A DNA stretch of 64,000 nt, from positions 1 to 64,000 of the forward strand of contig NZ_WSZK01000001.1 in NCBI RefSeq assembly GCF_009791395.1, given 5' to 3'. The stretch is from Halomarina oriensis (GTDB taxonomy: Archaea; Halobacteriota; Halobacteria; Halobacteriales; Haloarculaceae). The translations under genes were made by a program, and so were the position numbers. This document shows positions 43,583 to 52,444 of the stretch, piece after piece. The notes under the pieces were generated by a model that was not told the origin of the DNA, ran no database searches, and saw only the letters and a program-made list of their open reading frames with translations. How positions within the stretch are numbered: the stretch's first letter is position 1; the number at the start of each line of letters is the position of its first letter.

Positions 43583-44371
43583 TCAGTCCACGTAGTTCGG
43601 CCGCTCGGCGTACTCGATAGGGTCGTGTTCGCCCGCCCGCTGGAACGCCTGGAGTCGGTAGGCACAGGAGTCACACGTCCCGCAGGCCGGTTGCTCGTCG
43701 CGGTAACACGACCAGGTGTGCTCGAACGGGACGCCCAGTTCCGTCCCACGTTCGACGATGTCCGTCTTCGACCACTCGACGAACGGCGCTTCTATCGAGA
43801 TGGTCGTCCCCGGGCGCGTCCCCACGTCGACGACCCGCTCGAACGCCTCGAAGAACTCGGGACGGCAGTCGGGGTAGCCGGCGTAGTCCTCGGAGTGTGC
43901 GCCGACGAACACGGCCTCGGCCTCCCGGGCCTCGGCGTAGGAGACGGCCATCGACAGCAGGTTCGCGTTCCGGAACGGGACGTAGGTGTTCGGGACCTCC
44001 TCCTCGCCGTCGCTCTCCCCGCCTCCGTCCTCCGCGCTCATCTCCGCGTCCGCTACGGCCATCGCGTCGTCGGTGAGCGACGACGCCCCGATGCGTGCGA
44101 GGTGGTCCGTCTCGACGTGGAGTGTGTCGAGGGTGTCGAAGGCCTCGGCGAGCACCGCGGCGCACTCGGCCTCTCGGGTCTCGGTCCGCTGGCCGTAGGA
44201 GGTGTGGAAGAACAGCGGGTCGTAGCCCCGGTCGATGGCTTCGGCGACGGCCGTGGCCGAGTCCATCCCGCCGGAGACGAGGACGACGGCACGGGGTCGC
44301 TCGCATCCATCCGTAGTGGTCTCTCGGTCGTTCGTCTCGGTGCGGTCGGTCGAATCGTGGTCGTCGGTCAT
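43583..44371 (-). CDS. queC: 7-cyano-7-deazaguanine (preQ0) synthase QueC
   Basis: 262 residues. ATP-PPase loop VLVSGGMDSATAV. The zinc site C-x8-C-x2-C-x2-C is seen in SCYRDEQPACGTCDSCAYRL. It converts 7-carboxy-7-deazaguanine to preQ0 with ammonia and ATP. In archaea preQ0 goes into tRNA position 15 and becomes archaeosine. The first 28 residues are a polar Asp/Thr-rich tail, and a second acidic insert (about 112-127) is haloarchaeal. Last gene of queD-queE-queC, 48 bases after queE. Confidence 0.95.
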   Translation of the reverse strand: MTDDHDSTDRTETNDRETTTDGCERPRAVVLVSGGMDSATAVAEAIDRGYDPLFFHTSYGQRTETREAECAAVLAEAFDTLDTLHVETDHLARIGASSLTDDAMAVADAEMSAEDGGGESDGEEEVPNTYVPFRNANLLSMAVSYAEAREAEAVFVGAHSEDYAGYPDCRPEFFEAFERVVDVGTRPGTTISIEAPFVEWSKTDIVERGTELGVPFEHTWSCYRDEQPACGTCDSCAYRLQAFQRAGEHDPIEYAERPNYVD

Positions 44372-44419
44372 CGGGTGTGTCGGTGGTCCGTGGTGGAGTC
44401 GTGCGGTGCTGTGGTCGGT

Positions 44420-45301
44420 TCAGGTGCCCGGCGCGTCGTTCCAGAGGTCGACGTGCAGTCGTGGCGTGTAGCGGTAGCCGTGTTCGAGCGCGAGGTCCGC
44501 CACCGTGTTGCGGGTCTCGTCGACCTGTTCGCGGGTGACGCCTTCGGGCATCAGCAACACGCGGTCGTTCGGAATCGGGACGCTGGCACGCTCACGTAGC
44601 TCCTCGACCAGCGCCTCGATTTCGGGCACGTCGTCGGGGCCGGTGACGACGAACTTCAGTTGCGTCTCGTAGTCCTCGACGAGACGAGTCAACGCGTCGT
44701 GGTCGATGCGACGGTCCTCGTGGCGCTGTTCCCAGACTCCCGGGTCGACCCCTTCGGGTGCGTTCTCCGGTGTGGGCGTGCTGGAGGCGAGTTTCGGGCT
44801 GACGCTGGCGAGGTCGATAGCGGCGTCGCGGTGAATCGTGCCGTTGGTCTCGACGGTGGTGTGGTAGCCCCGGTCGGCGAGGCGGTCGAGCAGGTCGACG
44901 CTCGCCTCGTGGACGAGCGGTTCGCCGCCCGTCAGGACGACGTGTCCGGCAGCGCCAGACCGCTCCGCGCTCTGGCTGGCTCCCGCGCCCCCGGTGGTCT
45001 CGGGAACGCCGAACTCTTCGACTCGCTCGACGACGTCGTCGACCGAGAGCCACGCTCCGGTGGGTTCCCACGAGGTGTGGTAGGAGTCACAGAACCAACA
45101 GCGGAGGTTACAGCCACTCGTACGAACGAAGACGCTCGGCGTGCCGACGAGCGTCCCCTCGCCCTGCAACGAGCAGAACAGTTCGTTGACGGGGAGGGCT
45201 TCGTCGGCGTCGACGTCCTCGGGAACCGTCTCGCCGGGCGTGTCTCCCTCGTTCGACTCGCCGGTCGGGTCGACCAGCGTGGCGTCGTCGTTGACGGGCA
45301 C
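44420..45301 (-). CDS. queE: 7-carboxy-7-deazaguanine synthase QueE (radical SAM)
   Basis: 293 residues from a GTG at 45301 (MPVNDDATLV), two bases after the queD stop. The radical-SAM cluster C-x3-C-x2-C is in TSGCNLRCWFCDSYHTS, the SAM-binding GGE in VVLTGGEPLV. It rearranges 6-carboxytetrahydropterin to CDG. The N-terminal 35 residues are an acidic tail, and a Ser/Gly insert (about 98-114) precedes the GGE motif. The 2-base gap and GTG start imply coupled translation from queD. Confidence 0.93.
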   Translation of the reverse strand: MPVNDDATLVDPTGESNEGDTPGETVPEDVDADEALPVNELFCSLQGEGTLVGTPSVFVRTSGCNLRCWFCDSYHTSWEPTGAWLSVDDVVERVEEFGVPETTGGAGASQSAERSGAAGHVVLTGGEPLVHEASVDLLDRLADRGYHTTVETNGTIHRDAAIDLASVSPKLASSTPTPENAPEGVDPGVWEQRHEDRRIDHDALTRLVEDYETQLKFVVTGPDDVPEIEALVEELRERASVPIPNDRVLLMPEGVTREQVDETRNTVADLALEHGYRYTPRLHVDLWNDAPGT

Positions 45302-45303
45302 GG

Positions 45304-45756
45304 TCAGAACTCCGCGCGGAGTTCGCCCGTCTCGGCGACGGCCACCGAGACGTCGGTGACGGTGTCGGGCAGGCGGTCGGTCAGTTCGCGTTCGAGGACG
45401 ACGGCCATCACCTCCGCGGTGGGTGGGTGGTCGAGCACGACCAGCGCGTCGGCGTCGCCGGAGGCCTCGAACGCTGCTTCGAGCGGGTCGCCCGCTTCGA
45501 CGAGGAAACGGTGGTCCCACTCGTCGACGATGCTCGTCACGTCGCCCTTGTCGACCACCCAGCCCTCGTCGGTGAGCGTCCCGCGAACCTCGACGCGAAC
45601 CTGGTAGTTGTGGCCGTGTGGGCGCGAACACTTCCCGTCGTGGTGGCGGATGCGGTGACCCGCGCTGATGCGGATGGGTCGGTCACCACCGACCGTCAAC
45701 ACCCGCTCGCCCGCCTCGGCGAGCGTGTCGGGTTCTCCCAGTGTTATCTCAGTCAT
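45304..45756 (-). CDS. queD: 6-carboxytetrahydropterin synthase QueD
   Basis: 150 residues, PTPS fold. Zinc-binding histidines lie in ISAGHRIRHHDGKCSRPHGH, which also holds the catalytic Cys of the QueD group. Later, DEWDHRFLVEAGD and PPTAEVMAVVLERE complete the site. Makes 6-carboxytetrahydropterin from dihydroneopterin triphosphate, the first dedicated step to preQ0. It heads the queDEC operon; AGATAAGTAG about 25 bases before the ATG is its TATA box. Confidence 0.94.
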   Translation of the reverse strand: MTEITLGEPDTLAEAGERVLTVGGDRPIRISAGHRIRHHDGKCSRPHGHNYQVRVEVRGTLTDEGWVVDKGDVTSIVDEWDHRFLVEAGDPLEAAFEASGDADALVVLDHPPTAEVMAVVLERELTDRLPDTVTDVSVAVAETGELRAEF

Positions 45757-45917
45757 ACCTTGGTGTTCCTCTGGGACTACTTATCTACTCGGGTTCGGAA
45801 CCGAGTGCACGGGGACCGGGCTGTAGTCGGTCGGTTCGCCCCCGGTGACCGTTCCGAGCACAACGGCGATCGCCGTAGCGACCGTACCGTTCGCGTACGA
45901 CGAACGGACGGGTCGCC

Positions 45918-46154
45918 ATGCGGCGGGCGTGGGACATCGTCGCCGCCGCTGCCAACCGCCGGGCCGACGGGGAGGATTCACGACTCGTCGACGAGTCGCT
46001 CGACGCGCTCGGTGCGGACCCGAAAGTGCTCGACGTGGAGTGTGGCGACGGCGCACGGACGCTCGTGAACCTCCCGCCCGGGGCGGTGGGGCTGGACTTC
46101 TCGCGTCGGCAACTCGAACTCGCCGCCGCCCCGACAACCGCGGTGTGGTGGTGA
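45918..46154 (+). pseudogene. Truncated SAM-dependent methyltransferase
   Basis: 78 codons. After a helical start (MRRAWDIVAAAANRRADGED), the class I motif I VLDVECGDGARTL is seen (with Glu where Gly is usual), then PPGAVGLDFSRRQLELAA. The frame ends abruptly at APTTAVWW and TGA, before any of the later methyltransferase motifs, so only about a third of the domain is left. Ten bases later the livF stop begins. It is probably a remnant cut off by arrival or rearrangement of the liv operon. Confidence 0.75.
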
Positions 46155-46163
46155 GGAGCCGTC

Positions 46164-46922
46164 TCACCCGCCGAGGTAGAGCCGCGACACCTCGGGGTTG
46201 TCGAGCAGGGCATCCGCGTCGTCCTCGAACCGGACCGTCCCCTGGTCGAGGACGTAGCCGCGGTCGGAGATGGCGAGGCCTTTCTTCGCGTTCTGTTCGA
46301 CCATCAGGATGGCCGTCCCGAGGTCGTTGACCGCGAGCACGTCCTCGAACACCTCGTCTGCGGTGTTGGGTGCGAGTCCCGCCGACGGTTCGTCGATGAG
46401 TAACACGTCCGGTTCCATCACCAGCGCACGGGCGAACGCGAGGACCTGCCGCTGGCCCCCCGAGAGCGTGTTCGCGTTCGCCCGACGTTTCTCCGCCAGG
46501 ATGGGAAAGCGGTCGTAGAGGTCGTCGATGACCGGCGTGAGGTCGTCGTCGCGGGCGACGCCGCCCATCCGGAGGTTCTCCTCGATGGTGAGCGACCCGA
46601 ACACGTTCTCGGTCTGCGGGACGTAGCCGATGCCCTCCCTGACGATGTCCTCGGGGGCCATCCCGCCGATGTCCGCACCCCGAAAGCGGACGTGGCCGGT
46701 CCAGGGCTGGAGCATCCCGAACACCGTCTTGAGGACCGTCGACTTCCCCGCACCGTTGGGCCCGATGAGGCAGGCGACCTCGCCGTCGGCGAGCGCCAGC
46801 GACAGGTCGTCGAGGACTTGGGCGTCGCCGTAGCCGCTATCGACGTGCTCGACGGTGAGTACCGCGTCGTCGACTCCGTCGTTCGCCTCGGCCGACGACG
46901 TGGTGGTCGTCTCGTCGCTCAT
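46164..46922 (-). CDS. livF: Branched-chain amino acid-type ABC transporter ATPase LivF
   Basis: 252 residues. Walker A LIGPNGAGKSTVLK, signature LSGGQRQVLAFARAL, Walker B DVLLIDEPSAGLAP and the H-loop region MVEQNAKKGL. LivF lacks the extra C-terminal extension of LivG. An acidic Thr/Ser tail opens the protein. Start at 46922; the frame is open to 47012, but that would overlap livG. The last gene of the livKHMGF operon, 52 bases after livG. Confidence 0.93.
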   Translation of the reverse strand: MSDETTTTSSAEANDGVDDAVLTVEHVDSGYGDAQVLDDLSLALADGEVACLIGPNGAGKSTVLKTVFGMLQPWTGHVRFRGADIGGMAPEDIVREGIGYVPQTENVFGSLTIEENLRMGGVARDDDLTPVIDDLYDRFPILAEKRRANANTLSGGQRQVLAFARALVMEPDVLLIDEPSAGLAPNTADEVFEDVLAVNDLGTAILMVEQNAKKGLAISDRGYVLDQGTVRFEDDADALLDNPEVSRLYLGG

Positions 46923-46974
46923 CGCACGCCCTCCGTGGGGTGGGTAGCTCCGTCGGACGTACACGCGAGCGACC

Positions 46975-47835
46975 TCACGCGCCACCACCGCCGAGGTAGG
47001 CGTCGATGACACGCTCGTCGGAGCGGACGCTCTCGGGTGTCCCCTCGGTGAGGACGTGGCCCTGGTCGAGGACGATGATGGGGTCGGCGAGGTTCATGAT
47101 GAACTCCATGTCGTGTTCGATGACGAGGAACGTCGTCCCCGCCTCGTTGAGCCGTTCGATGTGCTCGGCGAGCGTGTTCGCCAGCGTCGGGTTGACGCCC
47201 GCGACCGGTTCGTCGAGCAGCAGAATCTCGGGGTCGGCGAGCATCGCTCGTGCCAACTCGACGAGCTTCATCTGCCCGCCCGAGAGGTCTGTCGCGGGTT
47301 GTCGAGCGAGGTCACCGATACCGAACTCTTCGAGCATCCGGTGGGCGTCTTCGAGGTTCGTTCGCTCTTCGCTGGTCACAGCGTCCGTCGCGGTGAACAG
47401 CGCGAAGAACGACTCGCCGGCCTGTCGCTGTGGGCCGACGAGCATCGCTTCGCGGACGGTCATCCCCTCCAGTTTACGCGGGGTCTGGAACGTCCGGACG
47501 AGGCCGTGCTCGGCCACCTCGTGGGGGGCCGCGCCGGTCACGTCCGTCCCGTTGACCTCGACGCGACCGGCCTCCGGTTCGTAGAAGCCGCTGACGAGGT
47601 TGAACAGCGTCGACTTCCCTGCGCCGTTCGGGCCGATGAGGCCCGTGATGGTCCCGCGTTCGACCTCGAAGCTGGCGTCGTCGGTGGCGACGAGGCCGCC
47701 GAACGTCTTGCGAAGCTCGTCGACCCGGAGGACGACGTCCTCTTTCGAGCGGTTCGCTCCGTCGAGGTCGCGGGTCGTCTCGTCGGTTGGGCTGCCCGAC
47801 TCGCTGGCTCGCTCGTCGGAGTCGGTCTCGCTCAT
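46975..47835 (-). CDS. livG: Branched-chain amino acid-type ABC transporter ATPase LivG
   Basis: 286 residues. An acidic tail of about 35 residues precedes LRVDELRKTFGGLVA. Walker A LIGPNGAGKSTLFN, signature DLSGGQMKLVELARAM (the Q-M-K variant), Walker B ILLLDEPVAGVNPT and VIEHDMEFI. These features, and the typical LivG tail VLTEGTPESV, separate it from LivF. Energises the LivHM permease together with LivF. Its ATG overlaps the livM stop by 4 bases. Confidence 0.94.
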   Translation of the reverse strand: MSETDSDERASESGSPTDETTRDLDGANRSKEDVVLRVDELRKTFGGLVATDDASFEVERGTITGLIGPNGAGKSTLFNLVSGFYEPEAGRVEVNGTDVTGAAPHEVAEHGLVRTFQTPRKLEGMTVREAMLVGPQRQAGESFFALFTATDAVTSEERTNLEDAHRMLEEFGIGDLARQPATDLSGGQMKLVELARAMLADPEILLLDEPVAGVNPTLANTLAEHIERLNEAGTTFLVIEHDMEFIMNLADPIIVLDQGHVLTEGTPESVRSDERVIDAYLGGGGA

Positions 47836-49118
47836 CGGTCCGCACCCCTGTCGCCGCCGTCGGCGGTGACCGTCGGTCCGTCTCCCGAGGTCGGCCCTTC
47901 GGTGGCCTCCTCGGTCGCACGCGGCCAGATGAGCTCCCGCTGAGGTGGCAACACACCTTCGGGGCGGAACCGCATCACGAGGATGATGATGAGGCCGACG
48001 GCGAGCAGTCGGGTCGAGGCGATGTTCGAGACGACCGTCGCGTAGGTCGTCTCCACGAGCGACAGTGCGTTCGGCAGTGCGACGGGGAACGACTCGGGGA
48101 GGACGTCGCCGAGGAACCGGGTCCCCTCGCGGATGGCGATGACGACGAACCCGCCGAACATCGCCCCCCGGTTCGACCCGCTCCCGCCGAGGATGACCGC
48201 GATCCAGACGTAGAACGTGTTGATGGGTTCGAGGTCGCCGGGGCTGACGAACAGGTTGAGGTGTGCGTAGAAGACGCCCGCCAGCGCCATGATGAGGCTG
48301 CCGAGGACGAACGACTGCATCTTGAACGCGTAGGTGTTCTTCCCGAGCGCCTCCGCGAGGTCCTCGTCCGACCGGACCGTCCGGAGGACGCGCCCCCACG
48401 GCGAGCGATGCACCCGTCGCAACAGCAGGTACGTCACCCCGACGAAGACGAGCACGAGGCCGACGTTGAGCACTCCCTGCCAGAACGAGGTGCCGAGCCT
48501 GATGCCGAGGAGTTCGAACTGGGTCACGAACGGGATCGTGACGAGAATCCGGTCGACGACAAGCGTCGGCATCTGCTCGGGGAACGACCCGAGCACGGGC
48601 CAGCCCTCGAAGAACGTCGGGATGGCTCTCAGACCGGCGCTGCCGTTCGTCCAGCCGTTCTGGTTCAGGACGACGAGCCTGACGACTTCGGCCAGGCCGA
48701 GCGAGGCGATGGCGAGGTAGTCCGCTCGCAGACGCAACGTCGGGATACCGATGACGACGGCGAGGACCCCCGCGAGCGCGAGTCCGGCGAACAGCCCGAG
48801 CAGTGGCGGCAAGCCGCCCGCGAGCGGCGAGTTGCCGGCCGACAGCAGTGCGGTTCCGTAGGCGCCGAGGCCGAAGAACGCGGCGACGCTGAAGTTGATG
48901 AGCCCGGCGTACCCCCACTGGACGTTGAGACCGAACGACAGCAGGACGTACATCCCGACCAGTCCGAGCAGGTAGAGGAAGTACGCGGGGCCGAGGCCGC
49001 CCGAGAGCAGGCCCCAGACCAGGAGCGCCGAGAGGACGACGACGACCCCGAGAACGCCCTGCTCGGCCCGCGAGCGGTTCGCCACCCACCGCGCCGGTGA
49101 ACGGGTGGTCACGCTCAC
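47832..49118 (-). CDS. livM: Branched-chain amino acid-type ABC transporter permease LivM
   Basis: 428 residues, about 10 spans. LNVQWGYAGLINFSVAAFFG and GIPTLRLRADYLAIASLGLA are family hallmarks; GSNRGAMFGGFVVI lies near the coupling region. The C-terminal 45 residues are polar and acidic (ATEEATEGPTSGDGPT), a haloarchaeal addition. Its ATG lies inside the livH stop (ATGA overlap) and its stop inside the livG start, so translation of H-M-G is tightly coupled. Confidence 0.93.
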   Translation of the reverse strand: MSVTTRSPARWVANRSRAEQGVLGVVVVLSALLVWGLLSGGLGPAYFLYLLGLVGMYVLLSFGLNVQWGYAGLINFSVAAFFGLGAYGTALLSAGNSPLAGGLPPLLGLFAGLALAGVLAVVIGIPTLRLRADYLAIASLGLAEVVRLVVLNQNGWTNGSAGLRAIPTFFEGWPVLGSFPEQMPTLVVDRILVTIPFVTQFELLGIRLGTSFWQGVLNVGLVLVFVGVTYLLLRRVHRSPWGRVLRTVRSDEDLAEALGKNTYAFKMQSFVLGSLIMALAGVFYAHLNLFVSPGDLEPINTFYVWIAVILGGSGSNRGAMFGGFVVIAIREGTRFLGDVLPESFPVALPNALSLVETTYATVVSNIASTRLLAVGLIIILVMRFRPEGVLPPQRELIWPRATEEATEGPTSGDGPTVTADGGDRGADR

Positions 49119-50029
49119 GACCCCACCTCGCTGGCGATGCCGTTCGGGCGGACGAGCAACACGGCCACCATGATGACGAACGCGATGGCGTAGGAGTACT
49201 CCGTCCCGATGGGAATGCCCACGTCGGTCAACAGCGGCGTCAACTGGTCGATCATACCGATGAGGAACCCGCCGAGCATCGCTCCGTAGATGGAGCCGAT
49301 ACCGCCGAGGATGACGGCGGCGAAGACGACCAGCAGGATGTTGAACCCCATCCGCGGGGAGACGGAGCTGTAGAGGCCGAGGAACCCCCCGCCAGCCCCC
49401 GCGAGACCGGCACCGATGAGCCAGGTCCAGAGCTTGATACGGTCGGTCCGGATGCCGCTGACCCGAGCGAGGTCGGGGTTGTCGGCGGTCGCCCGCATCT
49501 TCCGGCCGAGGTCGGTGTACTGCAACAGGACGTGGAGTGCCGTGACCAGCACCACCGCCGAGACGAGGATGGCCACGTCGTGGAGCGTCATCCGAACTCC
49601 CAGCGGGAGGAGCGCGTCGATGGGTCTGAGCACCTGGATGTCGAACTCCGTCACCTGCGCGCCGAAGCCGAGTTGGATGACCGCCCGGTAGACGAACGCC
49701 ACCCCGATAGAGGTGATGAGCAGGCCGATGGAGTCGATATCGAGCGGTTCGTAGACGAGTTTGTGCGTGAGGATGGCGACGACGGCGGCGACGACGATGC
49801 CGACCGCGAGCGCGACGAAGAACCCGAGCGGCAAGCCCAGTATCTCCGCACCGAGGCCACCGATGACGCCGAACGCGACGAGTGCGGCGTAGGCCCCGAC
49901 GGTCATCGTGTCGCCGTGGGCGAAGTTGGCGAAGTCGGCGATGCTGTAGACCAGCGAGAGGCCGACGCTCGCCAGCACGATGATGCTACTGAACACCAGT
50001 CCGTTGGCGATGTATTCGAGGAGTGCCAT
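49115..50029 (-). CDS. livH: Branched-chain amino acid-type ABC transporter permease LivH
   Basis: 304 residues, about 8 spans. MALLEYIANGLVFSSIIVLA, DFANFAHGDTMTVGAYAALV, GLLITSIGVAFVYRAVIQLG, MRATADNPDLARVSGI and GGIGSIYGAMLGGFLIG are typical LivH blocks. The start at 50029 is four bases after the livK stop and gives the family N-terminus; the frame is open further but overlaps livK. Works with LivM as the membrane channel. Confidence 0.93.
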   Translation of the reverse strand: MALLEYIANGLVFSSIIVLASVGLSLVYSIADFANFAHGDTMTVGAYAALVAFGVIGGLGAEILGLPLGFFVALAVGIVVAAVVAILTHKLVYEPLDIDSIGLLITSIGVAFVYRAVIQLGFGAQVTEFDIQVLRPIDALLPLGVRMTLHDVAILVSAVVLVTALHVLLQYTDLGRKMRATADNPDLARVSGIRTDRIKLWTWLIGAGLAGAGGGFLGLYSSVSPRMGFNILLVVFAAVILGGIGSIYGAMLGGFLIGMIDQLTPLLTDVGIPIGTEYSYAIAFVIMVAVLLVRPNGIASEVGS

Positions 50030-50033
50030 CGAC

Positions 50034-51353
50034 CTACGACTCGACGAACCCGGTCGAGGTGTACTCGTGGTTCTCGACGGTGAATATCTGGAGGTAGCCG
50101 ACCGGGTCACCGTTCTCGTCGAAGTCGATGGGGCCGCTGACCCCCTGGTAGTCGATGTCCGACGCCGACCCGTCCTCGCCGAGCGCCTCCATCGCCTGCT
50201 GGAACGTCGTCACCTGCTCGCCGTCCGGTCGCGTCACCTCCCGGACGGTCTCTTGGAGCGCCGCGCCGGTGAACTCCGCGGCGGTGGCGACGGCGAGTGC
50301 GGCGGTGATGACACAGTCGTACGCGTACGCCGACCACGCGGTCGGTGACTCGCCGTACTCCTCCTCGAAGGTCGAGGCGAACTCCTTGTAGTTGTCCTGG
50401 TCGACGGCGGCCGAGGGGGTGACGAGCTTCATCCCGTCGAGACTCCCCTCGGGCGTGTTCGAGAGCACGTCCGGGCCCTGGACGGAGTCCGCACCGTAGA
50501 ACTGCGCCTCGTAGCCACTGGAGTACGCCTCCTGAGCCATCGTCGTGAACTCCGGCTGGTAGGTGATGAACAGCCAGGCGTCGGCCCCGGAGTTGGCCAG
50601 CTGGGAGACGGTGCTGGAGTACGAGGACTGGCCCTGGTCGTGGGAGTTGTTGAACGCCACCTCACCCTCCCACGCGTTGGTGAACGCGTCGGTGATACCC
50701 TGCCCGTAGTCGTTGTTGATCCAGGTGACCGCGACGGAGTCGTGGCCGTCCTCCGCGATGATGTCCGCCAGCGCCGCGGACTGGGTCTCGCCGGTCGGCG
50801 ACATCCGGAGCAGTCCGGGGTAGTCGGTGAGGTCCGGACTCGTCGAGTTCTGACTCAACTGCACGACGTCGGTCCCTTCGACGACCGACTGGTAGATGGC
50901 CAGCGAGACGCCCGACCCGACCGCGCCGATGACGAACGGGACGCCGTCCTGGTTGACGAGTTTCTGGGCGGCCGAGACGCCCGCCTGCGACTGGCTCTCG
51001 GAGTCCTCGACGATAATTTCGAGATCACTGCCACCGATGCCGACCTCGTTGACCCGTGCCAGCGCGAGGTCCTTCCCCCGCTGATTGCGCTGGCCGAACG
51101 CCGAGAGCGACCCGGTCGAGGAGTCGACCATCCCGATGGTGTACGGTCCCGACCCGCTGCCACCGTTCCCGCCGCCGCTCTCGCTGTCGTTCCCCTCGCC
51201 ACCGCCACTGTCGTTCCCGCTCCCGTCGCCACCGCTGCCGTTCTCGCCGTCCTCGGGAGTGCTGATACAGCCGGCAGTCAGTGCGACGCCCGCGATTCCC
51301 GCCCCCTTCAGCACCGCCCGTCGATTCGGACGGTTCGTGTCATCAGATACCAT
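50034..51353 (-). CDS. livK: ABC transporter substrate-binding lipoprotein LivK-type
   Basis: 439 residues. Twin-arginine lipoprotein signal: NRRAVLKGAGIAGVALTAGC with the lipidated Cys at 29. A Gly/Ser/Asp/Asn-rich flexible linker (about 35-68) leads to the periplasmic-binding fold (YTIGMVDSSTGSLSAFGQRN, VNQDGVPFVIGAVGSGVS, WINNDYGQGITDAF, FYGADSVQG). It binds the solute outside the cell. First gene of the operon, with GGGTTTAGCACGG near 51384-51396 as a TATA-like box. Ligand not settled: amino acid, amide or urea-like. Confidence 0.93.
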   Translation of the reverse strand: MVSDDTNRPNRRAVLKGAGIAGVALTAGCISTPEDGENGSGGDGSGNDSGGGEGNDSESGGGNGGSGSGPYTIGMVDSSTGSLSAFGQRNQRGKDLALARVNEVGIGGSDLEIIVEDSESQSQAGVSAAQKLVNQDGVPFVIGAVGSGVSLAIYQSVVEGTDVVQLSQNSTSPDLTDYPGLLRMSPTGETQSAALADIIAEDGHDSVAVTWINNDYGQGITDAFTNAWEGEVAFNNSHDQGQSSYSSTVSQLANSGADAWLFITYQPEFTTMAQEAYSSGYEAQFYGADSVQGPDVLSNTPEGSLDGMKLVTPSAAVDQDNYKEFASTFEEEYGESPTAWSAYAYDCVITAALAVATAAEFTGAALQETVREVTRPDGEQVTTFQQAMEALGEDGSASDIDYQGVSGPIDFDENGDPVGYLQIFTVENHEYTSTGFVES

Positions 51354-51454
51354 ACGTAATCACCCGACTGTCTCGGCAGAACCGTGCTAAACCCCTTCCC
51401 GACCATGGTCGGGTCGGCACCGACTACCCCCGACGAGTCGGCGTCTTTTCTCGC

Positions 51455-51664
51455 CGAGCCACCGAACTCCACGAGGAGTACGGGACGGACTTCGAGATCC
51501 AGATGCTGATGGGGGTTCGGGAGGACGCGCAGGTCGACCTCGCACGGGAGTACGAGGTGTACCAGTACGTCCCCTACGGCGACCGGTGGGCGTCGTACTT
51601 CTACCGGCGGGTGCTCGAACGCAAGGAGAACGCGCTGTTCGCGCTTCGAGCGATTCTCTCTTAG
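51455..51664 (+). pseudogene. 3' fragment of a proline dehydrogenase gene
   Basis: About 70 in-frame codons without their own start: RRATELHEEYGTDFEIQMLM, GVREDAQVDLAREYEVYQYV, PYGDRWASYFYRRVLERKEN and ALFALRAILS, then TAG. This is the C-terminal end of haloarchaeal FAD-dependent proline dehydrogenase, including the flavin/substrate-site Y-F-Y-R-R-x-x-E-R-K-E-N segment. The remaining 200 or so residues are missing; the livK promoter begins where they should be. It is dead as an enzyme. Confidence 0.85.
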
Positions 51665-52383
51665 GGGTCGAGCAGTTTCGACTCGGCGGTCCGCAGGTGT
51701 TCGAGGAGCGTCGTCTTCGAGATGTCGAGGTCGGCGGCGAGGGCCCGCGTCGACGTGCCGCGTGGCCACTGGTAGTAGCCCTTCTCGCGGGCGAACCGGA
51801 ACACCTCCCGCTGGGTCGGTGTGAGCGTGTCGAGGCGACGCTGGCGTTCGTCGCCACCCGTCGTGGGCCCCGTCCTCGTGATGCTCTCGACGGTCACCTC
51901 CGCGGGGCCGTCCTCGCGGACTCGCTCCAAGTTCGGTTCGATGGCGTCGTCTTCGCCGGTGAAGACGACCTGCCACGTCTCCCGGCCCGCTTCGATACGA
52001 ACGGGGGCGCTGTGGACGAACCCGTGTTCGAGGAGCGTGGGACAGATCATGTCTCTCGGGTGGTACTCCAGGAAGAACTCACGGACGACCCGGCCGGGAG
52101 TGTTGCCGTCACGCTGGCCGAACCGGGTCTGCAGCTCCAGCAGTGCCCCGGCGTGTGGCGAGGCCTCGATGGTGTCGAGGAGTCGCTCGACCTCCTCGGT
52201 GGTCTCGCCGTAGGCGGTGAACAGGCCGTTGACGTCCGAGTGAGCCTCGGTCGTCGGCGAGTCGTAGATGGCGTGTGCGAGGACGCCGCCACCGGCCTGT
52301 TCGGTCGACTCGATGGCCCAGCAGTTGGGGTGCCACAGGTCGAGCGTCAGTCGCGTGCCCACCCTGCTGGGCTGGTCTCTCAT
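51661..52383 (-). CDS. HTH_10 (Bat-type) transcriptional regulator
   Basis: 240 residues from the ATG at 52383 (MRDQPSRVGTRL); ATGs at 52410 and 52422 are also possible. The N-terminal part (LTLDLWHPNCWAIESTEQAG) is the conserved sensing region of one Bat-like subfamily. The C-terminal HTH_10 is LDTLTPTQREVFRFAREKGY, YQWPRGTSTRALAADLDISK and TLLEHLRTAESKLL. Its stop overlaps the end of the proline dehydrogenase fragment. Regulators of this kind often sit beside the gene they control, so it may be an orphaned proline-catabolism regulator. Confidence 0.88.
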   Translation of the reverse strand: MRDQPSRVGTRLTLDLWHPNCWAIESTEQAGGGVLAHAIYDSPTTEAHSDVNGLFTAYGETTEEVERLLDTIEASPHAGALLELQTRFGQRDGNTPGRVVREFFLEYHPRDMICPTLLEHGFVHSAPVRIEAGRETWQVVFTGEDDAIEPNLERVREDGPAEVTVESITRTGPTTGGDERQRRLDTLTPTQREVFRFAREKGYYQWPRGTSTRALAADLDISKTTLLEHLRTAESKLLDP

Positions 52384-52444
52384 CACTGTAGGTGTCGACC
52401 CGAAACCCATGTACGTTACCATTCCCCACACCACCGTTGCGGTC

